Shown here one piece after another: positions 24,937 to 37,695 of a stretch of 64,000 nt of DNA (the first letter of the stretch is position 1; the number at the start of each line of letters is the position of its first letter). Both the position numbers and the translations under genes were made by a program. The DNA comes from Parelaphostrongylus tenuis (lineage: Eukaryota; Nematoda; Chromadorea; Rhabditida; Metastrongylidae): the NCBI GenBank assembly GCA_019055375.1, contig JAHQIW010007046.1:62001-126000 (forward strand). Direction: 5' to 3'. The notes below the pieces were generated by a model. That model ran no database searches. It saw nothing but the letters and a program-made list of their open reading frames with translations, and was not told the DNA's origin.

Positions 24937-27916
24937 GATCATCAAAAGAAATCGGTAATAGAATAAAGAACATGCAATCTCTTCAACTCATAATTCGATC
25001 GGTCTCCGTAGTGAACAGCCAGAAGAGCGATGTATAAGTGAGTGATGAGCCTGTTAAAAATGACATCAGATAAAAGTTTGGAGAAGAAACACACCTCTTT
25101 ATTTTAGCATAGAAGGCGTCATTTAGGGATTTGATGTTTTGCGACAAGAAAAACGCCCACATCTTATCAGAAAAGATGACTATGAACAACAGATGGAAGC
25201 AGCAACATATGACGAAATGAATAAACACATAAGACACTAGAATACATATTCAAGCAAAGATGAAATATAATTTAGAAACTAAAACTAGCAAAAGCAGAAG
25301 AAATGGATGCATTAAAATTGGACTTTTCCGTGATAGAAGCTTTTTAAAGCGTTTTTGATGTATGAATTATAAATAGATGGCTTGGATGCTAGCTCTGATA
25401 TCGATTAGAGCCACATTCAATATAATATAAGCGTCAAATCGCAATCAGCTACTAGTCACAGCTACATTGAGTACCAATTATGTACATAAAAGCACAGTTC
25501 CATAGCACTGAAACTACCATACTGTCCCAGTAGCCTGTTATCAGGGCCTAGTCATCGTTTAGAACTAAAATACTGTAGAAAATTCTTCATGGACGGCGAA
25601 CCGTGAGCATCAGTCTGCACGGAGCGAAAGGTTGCCTCTCCAGAAACTTATTCAAAATTTCTCAATAAATAAAATGCATGTGGTTAGTGATATGTCTCAA
25701 GATTTCTAACTCTTTGACGACCAACCAATAGCAGCTTGGTTGGTAATCGCATAGTAATCATCACTTATTTAGCAAGTAAGCAGTAAAAGGCACTAAACTG
25801 ATTCTGTAAGGTCGTTGTTCTAGTATTCGAAATATGAAGGGGAAAAGGGCTCAAAATAAAATCATGGAAACCAAAAAATAATTTCTGAAGGTCAACATCA
25901 AAACGTCGCTGGAATCGAAATCTGTGGCAATGGTAGCCAAAGTGTCATAGAATCTCTACTTCATATCACAATTCTACAATTTGACAAGCTGCAGAGTGGC
26001 AATTTATGAAGTGTTGAGCAGAATATTGAAGATAATTCATCTATTACAAGGATTCGTAGAAATAATATTAAGAATTGCTGTTTCAAGGTCAGAGATATGA
26101 GTTCACCTATTTTTCTTTAGAGTACTCGCTTCTTTTGCGTGAATAGATAAAGTAACTACCAATAAGTTAGCTTATAAAGTTGGAAAACCCGAGTGCGATG
26201 TATCTCAAGAATCCCACACTGAATTGGGCTATGCATTCGAATTGAAAATGCGAGGAGCTCACAGATGTAGTGTAAATGTAGAAATGAGCATGCGGTTCTC
26301 ATCAGGACATCAGTAGCACACTTATGACGATTTCGCCCCTTTACCTTCTTTTCATGAGTCTTTTCGTATCTAGGCGACCGAAGACTTTACACTTTGTCTG
26401 AAGTCATAACTAACTGATATTTACTTTTCATAGTTGACCTAACTTATCGCCTTTTTCTGTTTGATCCAACGATGATTTGGGGACTTATGACTCATAAACG
26501 ATGCCATAATAATGATGTTTAGCTAACGGTGCACATCTAGCATATTTGTTGAACTTTTATATAAATAAACCCTCTTCTCAGCTATTGTTTTCTTTTAGTT
26601 CTGAGCGAAAAAAACCCAGCTGCGTTCGAAAAATCGATATCTTAGCTTAACAACACAAACATTACGGATATTCTACGAATAACAACTGACAAAGCTCGTT
26701 ATGTTGTGCATAAAGTGACAGTGTTGTCCCTGATGGTGATTTGCCGATGACGCAGAGCTCCCTAACGCCATCAGGTACCCGCTATCTCTCTATCCCCACC
26801 TCCTGCTCCTAAACCTTAATATATCAGTCCATCAACGGATACTCTGAAAAGCTATCTCTTACACGAGTCGTAAAAATGGGCATTATTATCGCCTGGAAAA
26901 CAATATTCTGTTTGAAAAGAGAAATGATGACATGATGCTCTATCAGTAATAACAAGAATAGGAGGAAAAGGGAGAGATGAGTTCTATTTTTGGAATTAAG
27001 CTTTTCATTCGAGCATACTATTGTTCAAAGATTTTCTGTGCTGTGGTAGTTGCTCGAATCTTCAATCTAGAAGTGTCTCTCAACGATCTTCGACTTCGTT
27101 GATAAAGCGAGAACTAATTAAGCTTAACCAACGATCTGAAGAGAGCCATTTTCTCGTACAGAGTAGACGAAAAGGTCTGATAGATTGAGGTAATTGAGGT
27201 ATAATTTCGCTCTGAGGCTGAAAATTCATGACTTTGTGACGGAGTAAAGTATGAATCAATTCAATGTTTGTCTAGTATCCTACGTGATTTCAAAATTATG
27301 CCTTACAAATGGCAAATAATGAGAGAACTCATTATCGTCGTGGCTTAGAGCTGTTTTTCTCAACAGAGACACGAGAGTTGGTGTGATCACCAGTTCCCAC
27401 CAGTTACCTAGTAAGAACGTACCCACTAATTGCTTGTGAGCACATGATATCGCACGGGTTCGCTCCCAGTCTTTCCAGTGCCTGTTTCGACAACTCTGCT
27501 TGGATATGGAACTCTTGTTGTGTACCACATTTCGAAATACAGAAACACTTTCCCAACATGACTATGCGAAAAATCACTAGGGCCAAGAAATTCATAAAAC
27601 GTGTTTAAACAATCAAGCAGAAATCAACATGGACCTCAAGACTAACAAATTCTGTTTTGCCACTATTCCCATGCCAATGATAGTTCTGAATCACTTAGTT
27701 AAATTTCAAACTTTATTCTTTATTCCGCGATATCACTGGAAAGTGTTGCGTGCAGCGCAGTAATTAGAGGGCACTACGATTCACACATTCTCCTTCATGC
27801 GAAGTCAATAAATTAGAACTAAACCAGTATAAAAGAACAGAAGCAGTGACGTGGTACATTAATAGGTCACTGCGAACTTTTGTTTGGAGGCAGCGCCTCT
27901 GACCATGTTTGATAAA
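24937..27916. other. About 3 kb without a supportable gene
   Basis: AT-rich, frequent stops in all frames, no clear splice-bounded open exon and no repeat recognised by eye. Confidence 0.5.
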
Positions 27917-27972
27917 GTCTTATGCATAGCGTATCCCTTAGGAATTGGTCAACACCGAGAGCTTTACATCTC
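27917..27972 (+). repeat. SINE family A 3' fragment
   Basis: AAGTCTTATGCATAGCGTAT, then GGAATTGGTCAACACCGAGA and GCTTTAC correspond to the last 55 bases of the family A consensus only. Confidence 0.5.
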
Positions 27973-28316
27973 ATGATTTGGCGAAAATCTATTTGCACTA
28001 AGTATCTTCACAAAATACACGATAAATATTAAATCTCACGTCTAAACACAGGACGAGCGCGATTGTATCATTTCTCGTGTAACAATTTTTTAAATGCTCG
28101 GCCTTAATTATTAGGAGATTTGACAACTGTCGAACGGTTTCTGATAAGATAAGTGTGACTTTTTCTAAAACACACGTGAAATTCACAAACACAAGTGTAG
28201 AATATCATTCCTCCTGTTTGGCTTCTAAAAACATCAGGCTCTCTCAAATTTTACGAAACTGTAAATTTTTATACACCTAGTACTTAATAGGGTCACAGAG
28301 ATCTATCGGGAATAGC

Positions 28317-29465
28317 ACCTGCCCTTAAACCTATCTTTTATCAACTACGAAAAAGCATTTGATAGCGTCGAAACGAACACGGTCCTATCAGCGCTTGCCG
28401 ATCAAGGAGTGGATCCGTCCTACATGAGACTGTCAACGGAACTGCGTCACGAAAGTACAGCTCTTTCATTGACCTCTTACCATTTCCATTTGAAAATGGG
28501 TTTGACAAGGCGAGACGATATCGCCAAAGCTGTTTACCGCCGCACTGCAGTGGATAATGAGGTCGCTTGATTGGAATGAGAAGGACATACACATCTGAGG
28601 AAAACTCCTGTCAAATCTTCGCTTTGCGGATGATATCGTCATTTTCTCAAAAAGCACTAGTGAAACAAAGCCGATACTCAAGGAGCTCAACGAAGCGGGA
28701 AAAAGATCGAACCACGCGTAAACTGCATAAAGACCCAGCCATGAAAAACCTATGGTGCAATGATGAACTTTTCAAACTGAATGGTTCTCCAATTACAGAA
28801 ACTTCCTCGTACATGTACCTTGGCCGTTCACTAAATATAGAGAACAACATGAAGGAGGAACTTGGTGGAAGAAGGAGAGCAGCGTGGACCGCATTCGGGC
28901 CTTTCAAGGAAGCCACCGACCAAATAACGGACTTGAATTACGTGCTAACCTTTTCGAATCAACAGCCCTCCCAGCGCACTGCTCTGCAGCAGAAACGTGG
29001 GCTAATACTTCAACCACTTCAAGACTACTGTGAACGACTCACAGAGCGGTTGAACGATGTTTTGTGAAAATCAGTCGGCACTTACAACACCTAGCCGGCT
29101 TGCGCAGCTCACATCTCCGAAAGATATCACATCTTCACCACCCCGAAGTACATGCATCAAGAGCGAAACACAGATGGGGCCGGGCATTCAGTAAGAAGAT
29201 CAGACAACAGATGGACGAAAGGAACTGCAGGGTGGGTTCCACGAGAATACTTCCGTTCCCGAGGACTACCACTTACACGTTGGGAGGATGTGGTTCGTTG
29301 GAAAAATTGATCAGCTGTGACCGCGTCAGCTGTGTTTGCACTTGCTAGTATTCTACAGATCACGTTCTGAAACTCGCGCCAGTCGCCAAGATCGAATCAA
29401 GCTACGCCATGGACGACAATCGCCAGAAGAAGAGACAAATAGAAAATATGTTGGCGTCCATACAA
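28317..29465 (+). pseudogene. RTE-type non-LTR retrotransposon, reverse transcriptase remnant
   Basis: Pieces in order but in shifting frames. LSFINYEKAFDSVETNTVL (RT motif A, FxDYxKAFDSV-like) begins near 28335. A mutated RQGD-region (GLTRRDDIAK) follows near 28500, then SNLRFADDIVIFSKSTSE (intact FADD motif, near 28611). Next come LWCNDELFKLNGSPITETSS and YMYLGRSLNIENNMKEEL (28740-28870), AAWTAFGPFKEATDQI, QHLAGLRSSHLRKISHL (29080s), AKHRWGRAFS and a closing RKYVGVHTIREN. At least four frame changes and several stops. Known: this is the RTE/BovB-like RT and C-terminal thumb typical of hookworm genomes. The endonuclease half is absent. Confidence 0.85.
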
Positions 29466-29508
29466 TTCGTGAAAACGGACTATAGTATCCAAATTAGTAA
29501 AATACTCA

Positions 29509-29710
29509 ATGATGTAGGGTGATGTGCAAAACTTTCTGCGTCAAAAGGGACTCGAGCCAGCATCTCACTCACGGGAGCGAGATAGGATTCGTTGCACTAC
29601 TGACGCCCGTTTTTGCCATCACTCTTTCTACGCTAAATTGCATCTATTTGTCAGCAATCAACCGTCAGCAGTCTGGCTTAGGCAGTCGGTATCGACATTG
29701 AGCCCAGTCA
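29509..29710 (-). mobile_element. tRNA-like TIR element, family B copy (one half)
   Basis: Left terminus TGATGTAGGGTGATGTGCAA, then, on the minus strand, a tRNA-like core (CGTCAGTAGTGCAACG ... GGCTCGAGTCCC). The interior to about 29710 matches the middle of the copy at 37406 (GTCGATA...GCTGAC). Confidence 0.55.
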
Positions 29711-29806
29711 CGCTGACAGATATTGGACATTGGATGATCAAATGGATTTCTCTTTATTGACCGCTTTAAGCGGTGGTATAATGTTCTACATACACCAAGT
29801 GATGTA

Positions 29807-29935
29807 GGATGATATGCAAGACTTTTTGCGTCATGCGCGACTGCAGCGCACATCTCACTCTATCCGGAGCGCGTATTTTAACCCGCTGCACTACTATCGC
29901 CTGTTTCTCTCATCACTCTTTCTGTGCTTCTTAGT
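29807..29935 (-). mobile_element. tRNA-like TIR element, family B fragment
   Basis: A second terminus, AGTGATGTAGGATGATATGC, with a degenerate tRNA-like core about 300 bp after the previous copy, in the same orientation. Confidence 0.45.
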
Positions 29936-30119
29936 AGAATACTTGTTAACACCTAACGAACCATGCGAATACTACAGTTTCCGTAGGTATTGCAGTTTTG
30001 GCGCTTCAGAAACATTTTCCCTAGTCTTTCATACCTTAAGCTCTATCCCACTCTGTAAACCGAACAACAGAAAGACGATATTTATAAATCGGTCCTTCAA
30101 GTCCTACTAATTCTATTTA

Positions 30120-30300
30120 TACACTCATAAACAGCGTTTCCTCATCTCTCCTATAAAGTCAGTGTGGGGCGCGGGTCACTGATGGAACGGGCGACACCGC
30201 CGAAACGTACGTATGACTCTGACGTATCAATCTCGAAAAGGCTCAAAACATTCTCACAGACTATGTAGAATGTTTAGAACGAGGTTTGAAAACAGTCAAG
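30120..30300 (+). mobile_element. Family C repeat carrying a hammerhead motif
   Basis: Shares its layout with 43660-43800 and, inverted, 20760-20960: an AACG(T/G)..CTCC block upstream, the hammerhead, then CTCGAAAAGGCTCAAAACAT and TCTCACAGACTAT. Confidence 0.55.
30173..30219 (+). ncRNA. Hammerhead ribozyme motif, family C, near-intact
   Basis: Stem I GGGTCA (30173-30178) pairs with TGACTC (30214-30219), counting one G-U. Core CTGATGG (A9 changed to G), stem II CGG-GCGACA-CCG, GAAA at 30202-30205, short stem III ACGTACGT, and predicted cleavage after GTA (30213). Type I order. Only A9 departs from the conserved core, so activity is doubtful, but the fold is clear. Confidence 0.65.
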
Positions 30301-30908
30301 GAGATGGTTTTCCATATACACACTAATTGCAATGCGGTGCAGTGATTGGCCCGTATATTAGGTGTTAACTGAGTCATGCATACCACATGAAATTCAGTAA
30401 TCGCTCTGGTTGGGTGCCTCTTCATAGCGCTGAGCCATTCGCGTTCAGTGTCTTTTTCAAAGAATTCAAAGTGATAAGAGACGTGCTTACTTTAGATAAA
30501 AGACTGACCCAATGGCCGTTGTACAGTTTCACTCCGTTATCGATCTCACCAAAGTACCTACACTTTTGCATTGATAGGGAAAGCTAACTCGTCTTCAATC
30601 TTGTGAATTGTACGTAACATAATGTCGGTTAATAATAGAAACGAAATTGTCTAGATAAATAAATAAATAAACTCACACGGAACAAGCTCCTTCATAAGAA
30701 AGAAGCAAACTCTGCAATATTCATGAGTGTTTTTCCATAAGGTGACATGGTCTGTTAATTAGAAAATTGCTTTGTAATTAGTTTTCTTAGTCCTTAATTT
30801 TCCACCTTTCCAAGCTTATGAAAGCGCTGAAATGGTTTTTTAAAGCTCACAGTTTCTTTCAAATTGAGGGTCAAGACCTTAGTTCTTGATTTCTTACGGC
30901 TAACGAGC

Positions 30909-31206
30909 ACATGTGGAGTAGTGGTTAGAGGTGCTCTGCGTCGCACACGAGATCAATGGTTCGATCTCACGTTCATGGCTCACCAAGCCTTTCATCCCTC
31001 CGGGCTCAGTAAATTGGTACCAGACTGGTCTTAGACCTCTCTAGAAGGATAAGCAGCACTGACTCGGTTCAGCGGGAGGCCAACGCAAATCATTGTAAAG
31101 GCCAGATACACATACGATCACCTCAAACGAAGCTCAAAATTAAAGTCGAATGCATGACGCATTCCTCAGGAATTGAATAACGCCGAGAGCTTTATCTTTT
31201 TATTCT
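30909..31206 (+). mobile_element. tRNA-derived SINE (family A)
   Basis: Near full length: GTGGAGTAGTGGTTAGAGGT (A box), CGTCGCACACGAGATCAATG, GGTTCGATCTC, TTGGTACCAGACTGGTCTTA, AGCAGCACTGACTCGGTTCA and tail ACGCCGAGAGCTTTATC. Confidence 0.85.
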
Positions 31207-32352
31207 TTATTACGGCTAATGTAAACAGGGAGGTAAACTGTTTACACTGAATGGTTTCACCCGTTCACCATAATGTGTACACTTTTCTGCACATGCGGTA
31301 TTTGGAGTTAGACCTTTCTATCCTCTGTTCAGTGAGATCTGGATCACTTTTAGTGCCTTTTCCAGTTTGTCAACCGAAGAATAGAAATGTGATGGCATGA
31401 AAATAGTTCGATGAATTAATGCTGACTACTGATTAGTAAAGCATTTCTGATTTTCATGCGATGACCATGTTGGCTGTTCAAATGGGCATCAAGCACATTC
31501 ATCGAAGCTTAAAAATTCGCCTATTTCAAGAATTTCAGGCACTGCATCGTCGAGAGGTTGTTTATTCTACTAATCATCATTTTTTTCCCGCTCATTAAAT
31601 TCTCTCGTCGCCATAAACAATGTAGTAGATTACGACTGGGTGGCGACCTTGCCGACCAAGCCCGATCCCTGTGGATTTGAAACGACGCATCATGTCACTA
31701 GAAAAGTTTGGCAAAGCCGCACATATCAATACGGAAGCAGTGACGAATGTGAAGAAGCTTAGTAGCATGCAAGAAGAGTGAAGATAAAAAAGGGTGTAGA
31801 TGGATGAGTGCTAGGAAAACAGAAGTAGGTTCGGAGATCAGTCGACAAATAATAGAGATGAATAAATAGATGAATATCTTAAGCGCTCAAGAATTAAATT
31901 AGGGGCAATTACAATGAGAAAAACTGTTAAAGTAAATAGAACATCACTTGTAAGCTATAGAATAGAGATAAAATAAGATTGAATATGCAAATCATGAAAT
32001 ATTATTACGCAATAAAGATAAGCTACATGACAAAATTATACAAAGGGGAAAAAATCAATGCAAGCATCCTTCCATGTTTGTTCCGCGCTATGGCATATAC
32101 GGAATTTGAAGCATTTGTTTTCCACAGCAATTGTCAACATAACAAAACACCCAAAGATACAAAAAAATGGACAATCAAGTCTAATAAACGGAAGAAAAAC
32201 ATGCGTCTAGACATTTTTGAGATGCAAAAAAAAGAAGAAAATTTGAAGACAAGATTTCATAAAATGCAACAAAATTTCATAAATTCAACATTTTATATTA
32301 CGACCTACAATTCTGTTGCTTTCTAATAGCTTGAAATTTAATTGCGGCGAAA
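31207..32352. other. No gene seen
   Basis: AT-rich. A 115-codon plus-strand frame at 31979-32326 is very Lys/Asn/Ile-rich and follows base composition, so it is not taken as coding. Confidence 0.45.
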
Positions 32353-32583
32353 ATGCTCTTGAATGAGGAATTCCGGTCTATAACGAATAGTCCAACAGTT
32401 ACGAGAGCGTCCGATACGAAAATGAGTTCAATATTGAAGTCCAGGAGTCCAGATAAGCAGGAACGGTGCAAAAAAGACCACCTTTCCCCTAAAAGAAGCG
32501 AAGTCCCAATGACGCCGTTGGCGATCGGGAATCTTCCAAAAACCCGACTTTCTTCAAGCCTCGGCATGCTAAATGTCATATGA
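32353..32583 (+). CDS. Candidate small ORF or exon, unknown product
   Basis: A 76-codon frame from ATG to TGA with composition unlike the surroundings (more G+C): SITNSPTVTRASDTKMSSIL, KSRSPDKQERCKKDHLSPKR, SEVPMTPLAIGNLPKTRLSS. It reads like a basic, Ser/Pro-rich cytoplasmic tail. An in-frame TGA lies seven codons upstream of the ATG. The minus strand is open over the same interval. Family unknown; possibly one exon of a larger gene. Confidence 0.3.
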   Translation: MLLNEEFRSITNSPTVTRASDTKMSSILKSRSPDKQERCKKDHLSPKRSEVPMTPLAIGNLPKTRLSSSLGMLNVI

Positions 32584-35500
32584 AACTGAGGACAATAACA
32601 TAGCTTGAAAACTAATCTGTATTTGGAGCTTTTGCGAGGTTGATATGTTGTCACCGTGAAGAAGACAAATCAATCTCGCGAAAGCATCAGATATATATTT
32701 GAGATTAGACTTATGGTGTTTCCTCGGAGCTTCAGGAAGAAATATTTTTATCACAAAGCAATATATCACTTATGTGAAGAACATGTTCAGATTTGAGATA
32801 ATGTGGAGCTGAGTAATTTGAAAATTCCTGTAAACGACGTAATAGCCATGAATGTGAGAAGTGATCGCTTGTTATCTTTTCGAAAGCATTTAGTGAAAGG
32901 TATTAAGATGAGTAGAAAGTACGATAATATTGTGAAAACGTTTAGTTCATAGGAAATGATATCAAGACAGAAAGACACTTTTACAGAACTAAAGTTAGCT
33001 TACTGCAGTGAAATGAACATCTGAATCTACTTGACCGTATTCAAATTTGGATGTAGGGAGGAATGTCGAAGATCGCTTCCAGCGCATATTGGGTCAGAAT
33101 GTTTTGAAAAATCGAATTCAGTCAGTTTTTCTGCTTAGCCAGTCGTACTGAATAGGGATAACGATTTACTCAACAAGCGTCCAGAAACAGAACGATATTA
33201 TTAGCTCTATTGATCGCTGGAAACTTCTTCTTCCTAGGAACTAACTATATCGTGCGGATGAGTACGGTCACTGACATTCAGTACTAGTTCTCAGCAAAAT
33301 ATTCAAATTGAAGGGTACCAAGACAAAAAAAATGTAAGCTAGGAATATTTGAAAGAAATAAAAAAACAGTAACTTAAGGAAATTCGAAGGAATTCTTTTC
33401 AAACTGGAACCCCATACGTGAGAAAAACACCTATTCATGCTGCTCAGCTGTCATTGTTGGCATGAAGGTAACCGGATGAGAGAAGCTCTCAAATTTCAAA
33501 TACTCCTTAGAATCTTTTGTTATTGAGCAGTACAGCAGCATTTCGAGACTTGAATTTATCAAATTAATTCATTTCTATATCTTTTGTCAAGAAATTTTCC
33601 TCAAGGGACTCCATCGAAGACCAAATGACTGGAGGTAACTAATCTTGGTAAGCAAAATGTGTGCTACTAGTTGCAGTTTTTATATCTATGACTGAGTGAA
33701 GAGACAGAGATTGAAACGAGAGATTCATCTAGAGGAAATCATATGACTTTGACCGCGATCAAGATCGCATCCAACATGCCCCGGTCGCTTTAAAAAATGA
33801 TTTTTAGTGGACAATCATTGAATTAACAGCTGTCCCATATGAAAGTAAGGGCGCCGTCTAGGAAGGGGCTACCTCTTCCACGCGCTGCACCAATCAAAAA
33901 GTTTCGAATCGGCACGACCACAAAGATCTATATCGCGAGAGCGAACGGCTGTGGACAATCAACTCGGATCATTGCGGTTTTGAGTTAGACGAAGTTGTCG
34001 AAAAGTTGGCCGGATAAAGTTAAATAACAACCTCGTGCTGAATCACCAGGAAAGTTTAGATTATGCACTTTGAGGAGTGGTAAGTTCAACAAAAATAACG
34101 AGATGGGCAAAATAAGGGCTCGTTTAAAGTGGATTATTTAACGCACTATTATCGTGTGAGTCAAAAAAGGACAAGTGTCTAGTGATCCGAGGCAGTGGAC
34201 GAATCAAAGAACAGTGAATTGTTGATATAAATGAGGCTACATGACTCCAAAGCCCCATTTATTCACATATAAAGAGCGATGATAGTTGTTCGACAACCAC
34301 CAGCAATAAATTTTCCCAAAGCCAGAGAACATGAGAAAAACTTGTGAAAGACGATTTACTCAACTGCATAAAACTCTCTAAGTAAATCGTTCCTGAGGGT
34401 TCAAGCTGCAATCTAAAGAAAATTCCAAGGCAATAAGATTGTTTCAAACGTTCAACATAAGCGTACTAACAGACAATATCAACGATTTACTTTTGAAAAA
34501 TGTCGAGTTTGTTGGGAAGATTCTTCTTTGTTCATTTAATATGCTGTTAGGAATAAAGGCTTCAAAAAGAAAATAAGAAAACATTAAAGGTGACCATAAT
34601 TTTCAAAAATTCGGAGTGTTCCTTCAGATAAATACGGACACTAATGGTTCCTTAGAGATCCGCAAACTCCAATGGCTTCTAATTCATCGATGAATTTCAT
34701 TGTAAAAGTCTTAATTACTTAGAGCTTATACTTTAGTACTCAATCACGAGCTTGCGATATTCTCTCTCGGGACTTAAAATTGATCATCCCGTTCTCATCT
34801 GCTGTTTAGCCCCCACATAATAAGCAGTCAATCAGCAAACTGTGAAATGGAATTGAACGTCCTCAGCTAACGCTCTTCAAAATTTTTGCAAAATAACGAC
34901 GATTTTCTAGCGTTGACAAGCTGAGCGCTATGTATTCCAAGATGCATGCTTGAAAAACTCCAAAAAATCACGTTTAGAAGCATGAGAGAGGGTTGAACTC
35001 ACTTAAACCGTCGATACATCATGGTTGTTATGAATAAGTGAACAAAGGGAGGACTGAGAGTAAAATAATGAATTGGCTTTGTGCACTTCTCATATTTTTC
35101 AAAGGCAGAAACGCCTATAAAGAGAAAAAACGTCACTAAATTTGATTCTATTGCGTTACTTCACATTGAAACCCAACCTGAGGACATATTACTTAGCAGT
35201 ATATAAGGCACTTCTAAATCTTCTTTTTCATTTGCCCCTTAGAATCACTATCAAATGAGTTTCAGAAGACGAAAATCGTTCATTCATGTTTTCTAAGCAG
35301 CATAAGGCATGGGGCAGATTCTATCCACTAACTGAGAAACAAGAAAATGGAAGGCTTCAAACAACTCCAGTCTGGTATCTTCACGTGATCTACACTATGT
35401 GAAGTGTTTTATCAACGCTGTGCCTGTGTAGAATCAATGGGCCAGCTACTCATCAGTAATTTTAGTGGACTTTTTTTTAACTCAGAAGGGGTTCCTCAGC

Positions 35501-35690
35501 ATTCATAACATTTACGAGACGACGTCCCCAATATCGATTTGGCAACAACATGAATATCTAAATATACAATTCGGATGTTGTTCTACTTCGATTTCACTAT
35601 AAACAACGATTCTTCGCGATGCAGATCTAGGAAGCCCAACGAGGCCACTTTTTCGAGCCACTCATGACCAAAAATGAACATGTTATCAGC
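32584..35690. other. About 3 kb without a supportable gene
   Basis: AT-rich with one family E repeat at about 33880-34060 (GACGAAGTTGTCGAAAAGTT, GCCGGATAAAGTT). No splice-bounded exon recognised. Confidence 0.45.
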
Positions 35691-35739
35691 AAAGAGAAAA
35701 CACGAAAGATCCTTATGCAGTAGCAGAAATCGTACTCAA

Positions 35740-36060
35740 ACACGATCAGCTCTTATGGAAGAGATCAAAGAAAGACCAAAAGAAACAACTTTTCTAGAGG
35801 AAGTAGCAGCAAATAACACGGTTATTAGCTAAGGCAGAAGCTCATCTTGGTGGAAATAACAATGTGCATCTTAGACTGACCAAAAAATATGTGCACACTG
35901 CATAATCTAACGATCAAGAGATCCTCAGAAAATCGAGGAACGATTCAAAATCAGTGGGTCCTGAGCAGATAAAGATTCTTGCTGGTTAATCATTTGAGAT
36001 GACAAAAGAGTAACTAGCTCACTAGAGAACTAGCAAGCGTTTCCTAATCAAACTGATATT
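35740..36060 (+). pseudogene. Possible heavily decayed RTE fragment
   Basis: Short stretch KSVGPEQIKILAG (near 35950) resembles the KAPGPD-I--E-LK region upstream of RTE reverse transcriptase, followed by ELAS-like residues. No other motif is readable. Tentative. Confidence 0.25.
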
Positions 36061-36261
36061 GTTGCCCAGGTAATCTCTTCAGTTCACCTTCTTTCTAGTT
36101 GTACGCTTTGATCAATTCATTTTCCAAACAGGTCATCTATTTCATTGCGTAGATTTTTGGTGACATTTCCATAATGAATCAACGGCTCCCTCGTCATAGG
36201 CTTAGACATGGTGTGCTCCAAAAAAAATTTATCACCCATAGCAGAATGAACCGAAAGGCAT

Positions 36262-36307
36262 GCACTACTGATAAGCTTGCTAGAAGGCCGAAACGTACGT
36301 CTAGCAC
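36262..36307 (+). ncRNA. Hammerhead motif, decayed
   Basis: GCACTA then CTGATAA (G8 mutated), a stem II-like GCTT..AAGGC, GAAA at 36290-36293, ACGTACGT, site GTC, then TAGCAC. Downstream TCAGACCTCTGAAAGGCTTG matches the flank of 12304 and 53272. Confidence 0.5.
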
Positions 36308-37405
36308 TAGAAGTACCGTATCAGACCTCTGAAAGGCTTGAATTAAGCTAATTGTATCATAATGAATTAAGGCGAGGTCTCAAAAACGGTAGGATAGAAG
36401 AAAGTTGTTTTGTGTGCAGAATTTCGAGAAAAATTTTCTTGAACAAGCCCTTAATTACCACGAAAATAACTGTGATTCTCTTTCTATACATAGAAATAGA
36501 ATTATAGAATACTGCTCCTAATGAGAAGTGTATTAACATGCCGCTGCATGAATAAATAACAAGAGAAGATGAAAAACAATCCCCTTTCCAGACAGCAACA
36601 TCCGTCTAGATTCATATGAAGATTTAGTGTTGGCCATCGATGTCCTTCGATAACAAAAACAAGCAGAAGTGTCATCTTCTTCCAGCTCTATTGTTGCTCG
36701 CAGGGTGACGGAGAGCTTTGGATCGAGTTCGTGGTAAAGAAAGGAAACCAACAAGCGCAGTACTTGTACTGACTCACGTTTCGTGAAAATTCGGCATGGT
36801 CATTCAAGCAAATTCGAGTATGTCTTCTGCTATACCATAATCTTGACCAATATATAAATTGACATCGTGGACTGTTGGTCAAACAGAAGACCGATGACTT
36901 TGAAAAAGAACGGTTATTTGAAAATAATCAGTAGTACAACAATCACCAATTAGTTCTCCACCAAGGTGAAGAAGTAGGTGACATTGTAGTCGACAAAAAT
37001 AGAGGGATATTTGTAGCGTCATTATTACTGAAATCAATTGGAATCGCGTGTACAAAAAAATTGAAGGAAGAGAACCTTTCGGTAAAAGACGTTGCAATGC
37101 AATGAACAAAAATCAAAAGCCCTTTCTATTCACGTGGGAATGAGAGCTTGAGAACAAAGTAAAAGTTTTTCTTCCAGTTTTTCTTGCCCATTCATCAGTG
37201 TTGCCAGCGTTGCAATAGAGGGGTAGCAGAAGATAAAGTGAATTCTCTTGTAGTTCATAAAGACTGACCAGGATCATTCACCAACATTATAAATGAAATA
37301 TCTATCTATCTCAATAGAAACTCAGTCACTTGAAAGATCAAAGGACAAGAGTATTCCATGTCTTCGGTAGGAAAGGTGATTAATTAGTTTGTATTTTACC
37401 CATTG

Positions 37406-37695
37406 ATGCAGAGTGATGTGCAAAACATTTGCCTCAGGAGGGACGCGAAGGCGTAGTTCACCCCAATTCAGGGAGCGTGCTCTATCCCTTGCACTGACTC
37501 GGTTCAATGTCGATAGCGACTACCTGGGCCAAACCGTTGATGATTGGTTGCTGACAGATAGATGCATTGTAGCATAGAAAAGTCGTGACAAAACTGCCGT
37601 GGTGGTGCAAAGGATAGAGCACGCGGCCCCGGACTGGGTGGAATGCGGACTAAATTCCCGCCCGACGGAAATGTTTTGCACATCATTCTACATCA
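37406..37695. mobile_element. Family B foldback element with two tRNA-like modules
   Basis: Termini TGATGCAGAGTGATGTGCAA and TTGCACATCATTCTACATCA are inverted. On the right, plus strand, GTGGTGCAAAGGATAGAGCA ... AAATTCCCGCCCGACGG is tRNA-like; the left arm carries its mutated minus-strand counterpart. Both point outward, as in 49207-49650. Confidence 0.65.
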